DNA of 51,485 nt from Alteromonadaceae bacterium (GTDB lineage Bacteria; Pseudomonadota; Gammaproteobacteria; Enterobacterales; Alteromonadaceae). Shown here one piece after another: positions 26,698 to 35,853 of the stretch. Location of the stretch: the NCBI GenBank assembly GCA_002691625.1, contig NZIK01000027.1, positions 196,417 to 247,901 of the forward strand, read 5' to 3'. Below the pieces are notes generated by a model, which saw only the letters and a program-made list of their open reading frames with translations, was not told where the DNA came from and searched no databases. The position numbers were made by a program, and so were the translations under genes. Each line of letters starts with the position of its first letter. The first letter of the stretch is position 1.

Positions 26698-27393
26698 ATG
26701 ATGATTTTAGTTGGTGGCGAGAAAGGTGGTAGCGGCAAGAGCTGTCTTGCACAGAACATCGCCGTATATTTACGCTGTGAGAAAAAGGCCAGTGTGCTGA
26801 TGGTGGATTGTGACCCTCAGCGAACCACGTCAGACTGGGCACAAGAGCGAAGCAGCAACGAAGAGCTGCCTTCCATCAACTGTATCCAGCTTTACGGCAA
26901 GATCCGCAATGAGCTGTTAAGCCTAAAAGAGCGCTACGACTACGTGGTTATCGACTGCGGTGGTCAGGATAACCTGGCACTGCGATCGTCTATGGCGGTT
27001 GCCGACCATATCTTGATCCCACTACGCCCGAAGCGCCGTGACCTTAAAACGGTACCGCACATGGAAGATATTTTATCGACCTGTAAGATGGTAAATCCGC
27101 GCATGAACGCGGCGTTTGTTATTACCCAGTGTCCTTCCCTGCCGTCATTGGCCCCGAGGATTCTGGAAGCCAAAGAAGTGTGTAGCTCCTTTGAAGTGCC
27201 AGTGTTAAATTCTGTCACCTTTAGTCGCAACATGTATGACGACTCTGAAGAGTCCGGCCGTTCGGTGCTGGAAAGTGAAGCTGATGGTAAAGCTGCCGTG
27301 GAAATTCGCAGTATCATTGAAGAGTTACTGGCCCGACGCAAAGGGGAACAACATGAGTCTGATAAGCCTGTCTCGCTCTACGCCGCAAGCTAA
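26698..27393 (+). CDS. Small ParA-family (type Ib-like) ATPase
   Basis: The 231-residue protein is a deviant-Walker ATPase. It has KGGSGKS near residue 9, the Walker A' aspartate in LMVDCDPQRTTSDW, and YVVIDCGGQDN as Walker B near residue 80. The adenine-side ILIPLRPKRRDLKT follows. It has no N-terminal DNA-binding domain, so it resembles the small type Ib partition ATPases (ParF-like) rather than chromosomal Soj. The initiating ATG is doubled (26698 and 26701) and GAGG lies 9 bases upstream. The next gene overlaps it by 41 bases and encodes a ribbon-helix-helix protein, the usual type Ib partner. Expression is predicted to depend on the c-di-GMP riboswitch directly upstream. What it partitions or positions is unknown; no plasmid genes are nearby. 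Confidence 0.85.
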   Translation: MMILVGGEKGGSGKSCLAQNIAVYLRCEKKASVLMVDCDPQRTTSDWAQERSSNEELPSINCIQLYGKIRNELLSLKERYDYVVIDCGGQDNLALRSSMAVADHILIPLRPKRRDLKTVPHMEDILSTCKMVNPRMNAAFVITQCPSLPSLAPRILEAKEVCSSFEVPVLNSVTFSRNMYDDSEESGRSVLESEADGKAAVEIRSIIEELLARRKGEQHESDKPVSLYAAS

Positions 27394-27655
27394 TCGAACC
27401 ACAACCAAAAGTATCAGTGCAGAGGAATTTATCCAGGACGCACTGCATTATGCCAGTGGTGCGGCAGTGCCCCTTACCGCTGTTGCAGAGCGGCAGGCTA
27501 ACGACTCCCATCATGAGCCAATGCGCAGAGCTACCTTTACGCTGACGCAGGAATGTATAGATCAGCTTCAGCAACTTTCAGAGCAAAGCGGTATAGCGAA
27601 ATCTAAACTGATCAGGCTATGGATCCAGCGCTACGCCAGTCTCAATTTTGATTAA
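27353..27655 (+). CDS. Ribbon-helix-helix protein, ParG/Omega-like partner of the ParA ATPase
   Basis: The 100-residue protein has a flexible, polar N-terminal half. Its C-terminal half (RRATFTLTQECIDQLQQL, then SEQSGIAKSKLIRLWIQRY) looks like a ribbon-helix-helix: one strand and two helices. Type Ib partition systems pair a small ParA with such a protein, whose unstructured N-terminus stimulates ATP hydrolysis and whose RHH dimer binds DNA. The ATG at 27353 has AGGGG just upstream and lies inside the parA frame, so translation is coupled. I found no clear iterated centromere-like repeats near the pair. It could also act as the operon's repressor. Confidence 0.7.
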   Translation: MSLISLSRSTPQANRTTTKSISAEEFIQDALHYASGAAVPLTAVAERQANDSHHEPMRRATFTLTQECIDQLQQLSEQSGIAKSKLIRLWIQRYASLNFD

Positions 27656-27804
27656 GCGGAAGAAAACTGGCTTGCGCTATTGATTATTTTTTAAACGAAC
27701 CTCAAAATAACAACATAATAAAAGCGTAAACTTAAATATAAATACGACATGACAGCGCAGTAATGGAGTCGCGCGTCTTACGTCACAGGGCGGTGTAGAA
27801 AGTA

Positions 27805-29946
27805 ATGATGTTAAACCGTGTTGGCCTGTTGTTGTCCTTGCTGTGCTGCTCTGTACCCGGATTAGCGCATTCAGTGCGCCACGTATCAATGGATGGACAC
27901 GCGTTCTATACCAGCGGCTTCAATGTTGAGAAACTGGTTAATCAGGGCGACACCCTGAAAGCCGAACGCCATATCCGCGAACAATTAGCACTGTCCAGGT
28001 CAGAACAAAACCAACGAGCCTCTGCTACGGGTGCGCACGCCTTAGGGCACATCTCACTGATTAAGAATAATTACCCGCTGGCATTGCGGCAGTTTCAGAG
28101 CGCCCTGGACTTCTTTAAAAGTGCCAGGGAGCCTCTTGGGATGGCCGATTTGTATACAGATATAGGCAGAACCTATCGGGTAATGGGTCTCTATCAGTCT
28201 GCTCTGGGTTACTTTAATCTCGCCAAAGATATTTATCATCAGCAGGGCCGTTACGACGGTATTGCCTTGCAACAGCTGGAAGTCGGTATTTCCCTGCGTC
28301 AGTTAGGCCAGTTTGAGAGCGCTTTAAGTCAGTTAGAGCGAGCGTTACCGTTACTCCGGCAGGAAAACAACAACCAGGCAACCGCGTCCACTCTGATGCA
28401 AATTGCCCGGGTATACAGCGAAATTGATAAAAACGATGAAGCCATGCTGTACCTGCAGGATGCCGCTGTACTGATTGATACCCTACAAATAAAAACCCTG
28501 CAAGCGGAGCTCGATTATCACCTTGGCCAGGTCAATATCCAAATGGGTCATTATGATAATGCCCGGCGCCATCTGGAACAGAGCAAAGACCAGTTCAGCC
28601 AGCTAGAAGCACAATGCGATGTGGCTAAAATAGACTCCAGTCTGGGTAATATACTGCTTAGCCAGGGTCAGCCGGAAGCCGGCATCCAACTGCTCGAGTC
28701 AAAACTTCAACAAGCGACCGAAAATAACTGCACTACCCTGTTGACCGAGCTTCACTTAACCCTGGCTCAGGCTTACCTCGGCAAAGATCAACAGGCACTA
28801 ACTGACCACATTGACCAGGGTTTGCAACAAGCTATAGAGAGGGGTGAATTACTCACTCAGGCGCGGTTTGAAGCAATAAAAATGCAAATGCATGAACAAA
28901 GCGGGGATTTTTCCGCAGCGCTTAACGCCCTCAAGCGCCAGCAACAGCTGGAAAAGCAAAGTCTTGAGCAACGTCGTTCGCTGGCGCTGCTATATCTGCA
29001 ATCGCAGCTGGATGTAGAGCGTCAGGCCCAATCGCTGGAACTGCTGAATAAAAACCAGGCCATTCAGCTGGCCAAGGCTGAACAGCAGGAGCTGGAAGTG
29101 CGGATGCTGTACGCGTCGTTATTTGCTGTCACCTTACTGGTGTTCTTGATCTGGAGCCGGTTTAATCATAGTCAGCGTTCGCGCTTTCTAAAGCGTGAAG
29201 TACGCCGGCGCACCCAGGAACTGGAATCAAAAAATGCCGAGTTGGAAAATGCCTACATTGCGCTGGAGCGGGCCAGCCTGATGGATCCGCTCACCGGTTT
29301 GTACAACCGTCAGTACCTGAATAATCAGTTACCACAGGAAATCCATCGCGCCCAGCAGGCCTATCTGTTATCCAGGGAAGGCACGCTTACCAACAGCCCC
29401 TCAGACATGCTTTGTTTTCTGCTCGACATTGATAATTTTAAACACATTAATGACACCTACGGTCATATGGCGGGCGACCGTATTTTAACCGATTTGGCGA
29501 AAGTGATGCGCTCAGTGTTCAGGCCTTCAGACATGCTTATCCGTTGGGGAGGTGAAGAATTTCTGGCGGTGTGCCGCAATACCAATCGACTTGAGGCGGT
29601 TGCCCTGGCAGAAAGGCTACGCCAGGGGATCCACGATCACGACTTTCATGTTAGCCAACAGCATAGCCTTCACATCACCTGTTCCATTGGTTTTTGTGTG
29701 CTACCACTATACCCCAGCGAACCTGCACGCCTCGACTGGGACAGTTACTTTGGTTTACTGGATGAATGCCTGTATGCGGCCAAGCGGTCCGGAAAAGACT
29801 GCTGGATAGGTTTAACCGGCGAGAAATCAGAGGCCGCTGACCGGCCGAAATCACGGTTGGAAGAAAAATTTGATTTACCGCCGACCAGGGTACAAACCTC
29901 TCTTAACCATTTATCAGCCATTAGCTGGGCTGAGCAAAGCAGTTAA
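27805..29946 (+). CDS. TPR-sensor diguanylate cyclase (GGDEF)
   Basis: The 713-residue protein starts with a signal-type helix (about residues 1-22) followed by about eight TPR repeats (roughly 45-385) predicted to be periplasmic. A coiled coil follows, then one membrane helix at 434-453, a second coiled coil, and a cytoplasmic GGDEF domain (about 490-665). The active site is GGEEF at residues 582-586. An RxxD product-inhibition site (RPSD) lies five residues before it, so it should be active and feedback-limited. It makes c-di-GMP from GTP. It begins 149 bases after the ParA/RHH pair on the same strand, with the c-di-GMP riboswitch upstream of that pair, so local control is possible. It is convergent with prsR. 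Confidence 0.92.
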   Translation: MMLNRVGLLLSLLCCSVPGLAHSVRHVSMDGHAFYTSGFNVEKLVNQGDTLKAERHIREQLALSRSEQNQRASATGAHALGHISLIKNNYPLALRQFQSALDFFKSAREPLGMADLYTDIGRTYRVMGLYQSALGYFNLAKDIYHQQGRYDGIALQQLEVGISLRQLGQFESALSQLERALPLLRQENNNQATASTLMQIARVYSEIDKNDEAMLYLQDAAVLIDTLQIKTLQAELDYHLGQVNIQMGHYDNARRHLEQSKDQFSQLEAQCDVAKIDSSLGNILLSQGQPEAGIQLLESKLQQATENNCTTLLTELHLTLAQAYLGKDQQALTDHIDQGLQQAIERGELLTQARFEAIKMQMHEQSGDFSAALNALKRQQQLEKQSLEQRRSLALLYLQSQLDVERQAQSLELLNKNQAIQLAKAEQQELEVRMLYASLFAVTLLVFLIWSRFNHSQRSRFLKREVRRRTQELESKNAELENAYIALERASLMDPLTGLYNRQYLNNQLPQEIHRAQQAYLLSREGTLTNSPSDMLCFLLDIDNFKHINDTYGHMAGDRILTDLAKVMRSVFRPSDMLIRWGGEEFLAVCRNTNRLEAVALAERLRQGIHDHDFHVSQQHSLHITCSIGFCVLPLYPSEPARLDWDSYFGLLDECLYAAKRSGKDCWIGLTGEKSEAADRPKSRLEEKFDLPPTRVQTSLNHLSAISWAEQSS

Positions 29947-29978
29947 TCAGCGCAGAGTTTCGTCCGGCGCAATAGCCA

Positions 29979-31340
29979 CTAAACGCCGGTTTTCAAATCT
30001 TCCAGATGGTACTTATCGATTAGTGAATATAATGTAGGTCGGGTTACGCCCAGTAACTCCGCCGTTTTAGACATGTTCTTGTCGGCTCGCTGATAAGCCT
30101 TACGGATCGCTTTGCTCTCAGCCTGTTCACGCACTTCGCGCAGGTTGAGGATTTCACTTGCAAAATCTTCCGATGGCTCGAGCAGGCCCAGGTCGTCGGC
30201 CTGAATAACCGTGCCTTCTGCCATGATGACAGCAGATTTGAGTTTGTTCTGCAGTTCGCGAATGTTGCCCGGCCAGCGATGGGCCAGCATGGCTCTTATC
30301 GCGCCGTCACTGAAGCTCTTGGCTTTGGCATTAAATTCTTCGCGGTATTGATTCAGAAAAGTGCGCGCCAGTAATATAATATCCTGCTCACGTTCCCGTA
30401 GCGGCGGAATATTAATCGGGATTTCGCCGATACGATAGAATAAATCCTCACGGAAGGTTTCTTCCCCCACCATGGTCTGAATATCTCGGTGAGTGGCACA
30501 AATCACCCGAATATCCACCGGAATTTCATTTCTGCCGCCAACCCGTTCAATCACCCGCTCCTGCAGGAACCGCAACATCTTGGCCTGCAAGCCAATGGGC
30601 ATATCACCAATTTCATCGAGAAACAGTGTACCACCCTGCGCCGTTTCGATTTTACCTACGGTGGTTTTATTCGCGCCGGTGAAGGCCCCTTTTTCGTAAC
30701 CGAATAACTCACTCTCAAGCAGGTTTTCCGGGATTGAGGCACAGTTGATGGCCACAAAAGGCTGGTCTTTGCGGGGGCTGTGCTCGTGAATGGTGCGGGC
30801 AAAGACTTCTTTACCGGTACCACTTTCGCCCAGTAATAAGGTGCTGATGTCGGTACCGGCTATCTTTTCAGCTTTGCGCATCACGGTCTGGATAGCGTCA
30901 CTGTTGCCGATAATCCGCCCCATGGCTGGTCTTGTCTTAGCCAGGATCCGGTTTTCATCTTCCAGCTTGGCCAGGTTCAGCGCACGATTAATGAGCAGTT
31001 TTATGGTGTCGGAATCGATGGGTTTCTGATAAAAATCATAGGCACCAAAGTCGATGGCTTTCAGCGCGTTTTCTTTATCATTATTACCGGTTACCACTAT
31101 GACTTTGGTATTGGGCGCCAAAGCCAGAATTTCTTCCAGGGTTTTCAGGCCTTCTGAGGCGTTGGCCGGATCAGGCGGTAAGCCTAAATCAAGAGTCACC
31201 ACTTTGGGTTCGAACCGACGTAACTGCGCAATTGCAGAGGAACGATCGTCGGCGAAAACCACGTTAAAGTCGGTTAAACTCCATTTTAACTGCTTTTGAA
31301 TACCTAAATCGTCATCAACTACCAGGATGGTGTCACTCAT
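29979..31340 (-). CDS. prsR: PrsR, PEP-CTERM-type sigma-54 response regulator
   Basis: The 453-residue protein has three parts. The N-terminal receiver domain (1-125) has phosphoacceptor Asp in VVTLDLGLPP. The central AAA+ domain has GESGTGKE near residue 170, the sigma-54-contacting GAFTGA, and GTLFLDEIGDM. A Fis-type helix-turn-helix (MSKTAELLGVTRPTLYSLI) lies at the C-terminus. The FADDRSSAIAQLRRFEP region and pairing with the adjacent histidine kinase match PrsR, which activates sigma-54 promoters of PEP-CTERM/exosortase exopolysaccharide systems. None of the PEP-CTERM target genes are in the window. It follows prsK by 39 bases on the same strand, so they are co-transcribed. Confidence 0.88.
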   Translation of the reverse strand: MSDTILVVDDDLGIQKQLKWSLTDFNVVFADDRSSAIAQLRRFEPKVVTLDLGLPPDPANASEGLKTLEEILALAPNTKVIVVTGNNDKENALKAIDFGAYDFYQKPIDSDTIKLLINRALNLAKLEDENRILAKTRPAMGRIIGNSDAIQTVMRKAEKIAGTDISTLLLGESGTGKEVFARTIHEHSPRKDQPFVAINCASIPENLLESELFGYEKGAFTGANKTTVGKIETAQGGTLFLDEIGDMPIGLQAKMLRFLQERVIERVGGRNEIPVDIRVICATHRDIQTMVGEETFREDLFYRIGEIPINIPPLREREQDIILLARTFLNQYREEFNAKAKSFSDGAIRAMLAHRWPGNIRELQNKLKSAVIMAEGTVIQADDLGLLEPSEDFASEILNLREVREQAESKAIRKAYQRADKNMSKTAELLGVTRPTLYSLIDKYHLEDLKTGV

Positions 31341-31379
31341 ACTCTGTTTCCGTTTTCATTCTGCTCGATATTGACGTGT

Positions 31380-33404
31380 TTACTGAATGGGAAAGCCCAG
31401 CGTAAAGCAAGTGCCAATGTTTGGCTGGCTTTGTACCTGTAAATATCCGCCTATCGATTCCATATAGGTTTTTGCATCATATGCCCCGATGCCCATACCC
31501 GCGTTACCTTTAGTGGTATCGAAGGGCTTGAACAGGCGATGCTTTATAAATTCTTCATCCATTCCCGTGCCATTATCCTCAATAAACACGAGTTGGTGTT
31601 GCCGCTCTGTGTCCAGTACCAGCATAACTTCAATTTCACCGTCATCGGCACAGGCCTGCTGAGCGTTACTGATGAGATGATACATCACATTGGCAAACTT
31701 ATCCTGATCTACCACAACCTCGGTTTCTTCTTTTACCACAACCAGCGGCAGTGGTAATAACGACTGACAACGATTATCGACCACCTGTTTAATTAACAGT
31801 GATAAGGTGTGCGTGGCGTCGGCGCCTCGTTCTTCTACCTGTTTCTCTGTAAGCTGGCGCAGCATCCTGTCCATACGTGCTTTGGTATGATGCAGGGTTT
31901 CGAAGGTATCTTCAATAAATTCAGGGTTACCTTTATGCTGCTCTGCATTACACAGGATTAAGTCTATCTGTGCCAGTACATTCTTAAGATCGTGCAAAAC
32001 AAAGGCTGCCATGCGATTAAAGGCGGCGAATTGTGCATTCTCTGCTAATGACTGTGCCGCTTCATGCAGGTAAATAAAATTAGCAATTTGGTTAGTTACG
32101 GCATTTAAGTAGTCGCGCACCTCCCAGTTAAGTGACACTTTAGGTCTATCCACGGCACACAGTAATGCCAGCCCCCACATGTTGCCTTCGCGAATAAACG
32201 GAATAACCAGTTGCAAACGGTTAGTCTCGACCACTTTATTAGACAGCTTGAGTCCCTCGTACACATAAGGCTTGGTGCGATATTCATCGAGGTCGATTAG
32301 CCAGCCGGTTTTTTCGCAATACTCCCATAAGGGTTTAAGTGTCCCCTCAACTTCGGATAGCGGCATAAAGTGATGACTGCTCACCACATGAAAACCCGGT
32401 CCCTGCTTTTTGATCAGTGCGCCACTGTCGTAATTGATGGCCCCCATCACGCCTTCCAAGGCCATCTGGTACACACTGGGTAAAGACTGATCGTTTTGCG
32501 ACAGTACATTAGTCAATTTCACCCACTCTTCACGATAGTCAAACTGATTAGCAAAGAAGTGTTTGGTAATAAATACTTTAATGCGGGTGCGAAAGGTATT
32601 CGATAAAAACAGCGTGGCGAGCATGACCAGCGATAAGGCAATCAGTATAATTTGTACAGTGGCGCCCCAGCTCCAGCCCAGGTAACTGATAATGTAGCCC
32701 ATGGCTGCCATGATAAAGAGATACACCCCGGCCACCAGCAGCAATGAGCTGTGCAGCACTACATCACGGGAAATAAAGATATTCACGCCCCAGTGTTTTA
32801 TCCGCCGCGTAGCAATCACCAGAAACGGTAACATCAACAGGTAAATGTAACCGCGGGCAGCAATGAATCCGGGTTCCACATTGGCAATCATGGTGGAGTT
32901 GGCGTAAAACACAAACTCAAACAGATTGGTCGCCCCTAAATACAACGCCAGAGGCTTGTATGCCCACTGATCCTGGCCGACCTGACGGTAAAGCACTTCC
33001 AGCAGAATAAGCACTTCCAGTGCTATGAGGGTTTGCATGAGGAAATGCCAGGTGATATCAACCTGAATAAACCAGGGGCTCAACAGGGCTATTGCCGGAA
33101 CCAACAAGGCAAATATGGTCGCCGGCTGACGTAAGACCTGCCAAATGTTGGCAAAATCGTTTTTCAAACAGCTGGCAATAAACAGCAGCCAGATGCCCTG
33201 CTTGACCGTATCAGCCTGCAACAGATGAAAGACACTTAACGGGCCGCTTAACAGCGACACAAAGCTCAGCGACCAAAGCAGCGTAACCAGTGTGGCGAGG
33301 CTAAGCATGTATTTCGCCAGCCCCGGTTTACGCACCGTAAACAGCAGTAACAACAATACCAGGTAACCAATACTATTCAGGCCGTAGCCGATATCTGCAA
33401 TCAT
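31380..33404 (-). CDS. prsK: PrsK, membrane histidine kinase partner of PrsR
   Basis: The 674-residue sensor kinase has eight to ten membrane helices in residues 1-285, a GAF-like domain (about 300-440), and a HisKA-like segment with the phosphorylated histidine in AAFVLHDLKNVLAQI. The ATPase domain shows N-box MYHLISNAQQA and G-boxes DNGTGMDEEF and GMGIGAY. This layout, a large membrane sensor then GAF then kinase, and its neighbour PrsR mark the PEP-CTERM/XrtA system kinase PrsK. I chose the ATG at 33404, 7 bases after AGGA. The open frame extends to 33467, but the extra residues are polar and precede the first membrane helix without a ribosome-binding site. Confidence 0.87.
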   Translation of the reverse strand: MIADIGYGLNSIGYLVLLLLLFTVRKPGLAKYMLSLATLVTLLWSLSFVSLLSGPLSVFHLLQADTVKQGIWLLFIASCLKNDFANIWQVLRQPATIFALLVPAIALLSPWFIQVDITWHFLMQTLIALEVLILLEVLYRQVGQDQWAYKPLALYLGATNLFEFVFYANSTMIANVEPGFIAARGYIYLLMLPFLVIATRRIKHWGVNIFISRDVVLHSSLLLVAGVYLFIMAAMGYIISYLGWSWGATVQIILIALSLVMLATLFLSNTFRTRIKVFITKHFFANQFDYREEWVKLTNVLSQNDQSLPSVYQMALEGVMGAINYDSGALIKKQGPGFHVVSSHHFMPLSEVEGTLKPLWEYCEKTGWLIDLDEYRTKPYVYEGLKLSNKVVETNRLQLVIPFIREGNMWGLALLCAVDRPKVSLNWEVRDYLNAVTNQIANFIYLHEAAQSLAENAQFAAFNRMAAFVLHDLKNVLAQIDLILCNAEQHKGNPEFIEDTFETLHHTKARMDRMLRQLTEKQVEERGADATHTLSLLIKQVVDNRCQSLLPLPLVVVKEETEVVVDQDKFANVMYHLISNAQQACADDGEIEVMLVLDTERQHQLVFIEDNGTGMDEEFIKHRLFKPFDTTKGNAGMGIGAYDAKTYMESIGGYLQVQSQPNIGTCFTLGFPIQ

Positions 33405-33467
33405 TTGTTGTCCTACTGTTACACCGGGGCAGTTGTGGTGGGCCGCAGTATTTATCGATACTGCCAA

Positions 33468-33491
33468 AGAGGGGGAAGTTTAACCCCCTCT
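33468..33491 (-). terminator. Hairpin after the KAS III gene
   Basis: AGAGGGGG (33468-33475) and CCCCCTCT (33484-33491) are perfect 8-bp inverted arms with an 8-base loop. On the minus strand the stem is followed only by TTT, so it is a strong hairpin with a short U-tract. It probably separates the KAS III transcript from prsK. Confidence 0.6.
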
Positions 33492-33534
33492 ATTTATTGG
33501 TTATTTTCTATCACAATCTGCCTGTAGCTTCCAG

Positions 33535-34659
33535 CTACCTTTTGCGGACAACCAGACTACCAATGGAATAACCAGCGCCGAAGGAACAAATAACACCAAC
33601 GTCCTGACTGGCAAGATCCTGATGATACAGGGCGAAAGCAATAATCGAGCCCGCTGATGCGGTATTGGCATACTCATCCAGAACAATCGGGGCTTCTTCA
33701 CTGTTGGCATCCCTGCCCAGCAGTTTTTTGCAAATCAGCGTATTCATATTGATGTTCGCCTGGTGTAACCACCAGCGATTAACATTGTCAGGCGATAGCT
33801 CATGCTGGCTAAGGTGGCTGGCAATGTGCTCAGCCGCCATGGGGCAAACTTCTTTGAAGACCCGGCGGCCGGCCTGATGAAAGAGCTTGTCAGGACCAAA
33901 GGGATCAACATCATTGGCCCGACTCATATAGCCAAAATTCGAGCGGATATTATTGGAATAAACGGTTTTCGCTTTGGTGCTGAGGATATCAAAGGCGGTA
34001 TCAGTGTTGACCGTTTCGGCGGTTTCCAGAATGGTCGCCGTTGCCACATCACCAAAAATAAAATGGCTGTCACGATCGGTATAGTTAACCTGAGGTGAAA
34101 CCAGCTCCGGATTAATTACCAGCACACATTTAGCATTGCCCGACGCTATCATTTCCCATGCCCGGTGCATGCCAAAGGTCGCCGCCGAACAGGCCACCAG
34201 CATATCAAAACCAAAACCATCAATACCCAGTTCGTTTTGCACTTCGATGGCAATCGCCGGGTAGGAACGTTGCGTGTAAGCACAGGCAACGATCACGGCA
34301 TCAATCTCAGCAGCGGTTTTATTGGCATCGGCCATGGCCAGTCTGGCCGCCTCAATGGCAATCTCAGCCTGGTTAGACAGCTCGCCTTCACCCCGCTCCG
34401 GGATCGCCGGACGCATCCGCTCAATGTCCAGTGCGCCATCCTTGCGATAGATAAAGCGGCTTTTAATACCAGAGGCTTTTTCAATAAACTCGGCACTGGA
34501 AAACGGTTTAGCGGTCAGTTCGCCGGCTTCAATCTGCGCCTGATGTTGCTGATTGTAGGCCTCAGCCCAGGCGTTATAGCTTTCAACCAACTCCTGGTTA
34601 GTAATTTTATAGGGTGGCGTCCACAGGCCCACACCACTTAATACGACGTTTGCGTTCAT
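33535..34659 (-). CDS. Beta-ketoacyl-ACP synthase III (KAS III/FabH-like)
   Basis: The 374-residue thiolase-fold enzyme condenses an acyl-CoA or acyl donor with malonyl-ACP. The catalytic triad is visible: Cys in MLVACSAATFG (near residue 135), His in WWLHQANINMN (near 300), and Asn in EYANTASAGS (near 335). The conserved C-terminal GAGYSIGSLVV is also present. It is longer than housekeeping FabH (about 317 residues) because of an N-terminal insert (about residues 25-60), so it may be a specialised paralogue. I chose the ATG at 34659, which begins NANVVLSGVGLWTPPY. The open frame reaches 34722, but the added residues look unrelated. It is flanked by prsK and cheB but has its own terminator. 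Confidence 0.85.
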   Translation of the reverse strand: MNANVVLSGVGLWTPPYKITNQELVESYNAWAEAYNQQHQAQIEAGELTAKPFSSAEFIEKASGIKSRFIYRKDGALDIERMRPAIPERGEGELSNQAEIAIEAARLAMADANKTAAEIDAVIVACAYTQRSYPAIAIEVQNELGIDGFGFDMLVACSAATFGMHRAWEMIASGNAKCVLVINPELVSPQVNYTDRDSHFIFGDVATATILETAETVNTDTAFDILSTKAKTVYSNNIRSNFGYMSRANDVDPFGPDKLFHQAGRRVFKEVCPMAAEHIASHLSQHELSPDNVNRWWLHQANINMNTLICKKLLGRDANSEEAPIVLDEYANTASAGSIIAFALYHQDLASQDVGVICSFGAGYSIGSLVVRKR

Positions 34660-34790
34660 GTTTTCGGTTCTCTTTAGCAAATGGCCTGTCAGCCCCGGCA
34701 ACGGGCAATCAAACAGGTCCAATGAGTTTTGCTAAGCTTACCCTTTTGTCACGCAAATGTCATTGACCAGCACTGCAACGGCCCAATGCT

Positions 34791-35837
34791 TTACAGGCGC
34801 GAGCCGGCGCCAATCCGCACAAACTCGTCGATCAATTTGCCAGCCATCTTGTCCAGACTCACCACATTATCCGCCGCCCCTATGTCAATGGCCGCCTTAG
34901 GCATACCGAACACCACGCAGGAGTCTTTATCCTGGCAAAAAGTCGATGCGCCAGCCTGCTTCAGCTTCAGCATACCCTCAGCACCGTCTTTGCCCATGCC
35001 GGTTAACAGCGTCGCTACCACGTTGCTGCCGGCGGCGCTGACCAGCGATTCAAACAGTTTATCTACCGACGGTTTATGCCCGGTTACCCGCATCCCGTCA
35101 TCAAGACGGATGCGGTAATCGGCTCCGCTGCGTTCTACGATCATATGCTTATCGCCAGGGGCTAAATAAGCACAACCAGGCAATAAACGCTCGCCACCCC
35201 TGGCTTCACGTACTTGCATGGCATTGGCTGCATCCAACCGTCTGGCAAAAGTGGTCGTATACCCAGGGGGCATATGCTGGGTGATTACGGTTGCCGGTGC
35301 ATTGCCCGGCAAACCGCTTAACACCTGCTTAATTGCTTCCGTACCGCCGGTGGAAGCGCCAATTGCGAGTATTTTTTCGGTGCCTGAAAACTGCACTCTG
35401 GCGGTCGACATGACCGGCTGTTGGCGGGGTTTGCGTACTCGTGCCCGGGCAACGGTTTGTATTTTATCGATGATCATATCACTGTAGTCCTGGATGCCCT
35501 GAGCAACGCCCAGCTTGGGTTTAGGAATAAAATCGATGGCGCCAAGTTCCAGTGAACGCATGGTCGCTTCAGCCCCGTCCTGGGTTAGGGTTGAAATCAT
35601 TAATACCGGAGTGGGCCGGGCCTGCATCAGTACCTCAAGAAACCGCAGACCGTTCACTTTGGGCATTTCAATGTCCAGGGTTATTACGTCAGGGGTATGC
35701 TCCATCACCATTTTCTTGGCTACATAAGCGTCGGGGGCAGCCCCAACCAGTTGCAAGCCGGGCGCAGAATCAATGATTTGCGCCAGTAACTGGCGAATTA
35801 AGGCCGAATCATCAACGACTAATACTTTTATTGTCAT
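34791..35837 (-). CDS. cheB: CheB, chemoreceptor methylesterase/glutamine deamidase
   Basis: The 348-residue protein has a receiver domain (1-120, phosphoacceptor Asp in VITLDIEMPKVNG) and a C-terminal methylesterase. The catalytic residues are in IGASTGGTEAI (Ser), ITQHMPPGYT (His) and LTGMGKDGAEG (Asp). It removes methyl groups placed on receptors by CheR, giving adaptation. It is the last gene of an eight-gene chemosensory operon and follows cheD by 16 bases. Receptors of this operon include one with a C-terminal tether sequence. Confidence 0.96.
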   Translation of the reverse strand: MTIKVLVVDDSALIRQLLAQIIDSAPGLQLVGAAPDAYVAKKMVMEHTPDVITLDIEMPKVNGLRFLEVLMQARPTPVLMISTLTQDGAEATMRSLELGAIDFIPKPKLGVAQGIQDYSDMIIDKIQTVARARVRKPRQQPVMSTARVQFSGTEKILAIGASTGGTEAIKQVLSGLPGNAPATVITQHMPPGYTTTFARRLDAANAMQVREARGGERLLPGCAYLAPGDKHMIVERSGADYRIRLDDGMRVTGHKPSVDKLFESLVSAAGSNVVATLLTGMGKDGAEGMLKLKQAGASTFCQDKDSCVVFGMPKAAIDIGAADNVVSLDKMAGKLIDEFVRIGAGSRL

Positions 35838-35853
35838 AACAACCTCAGATTAA

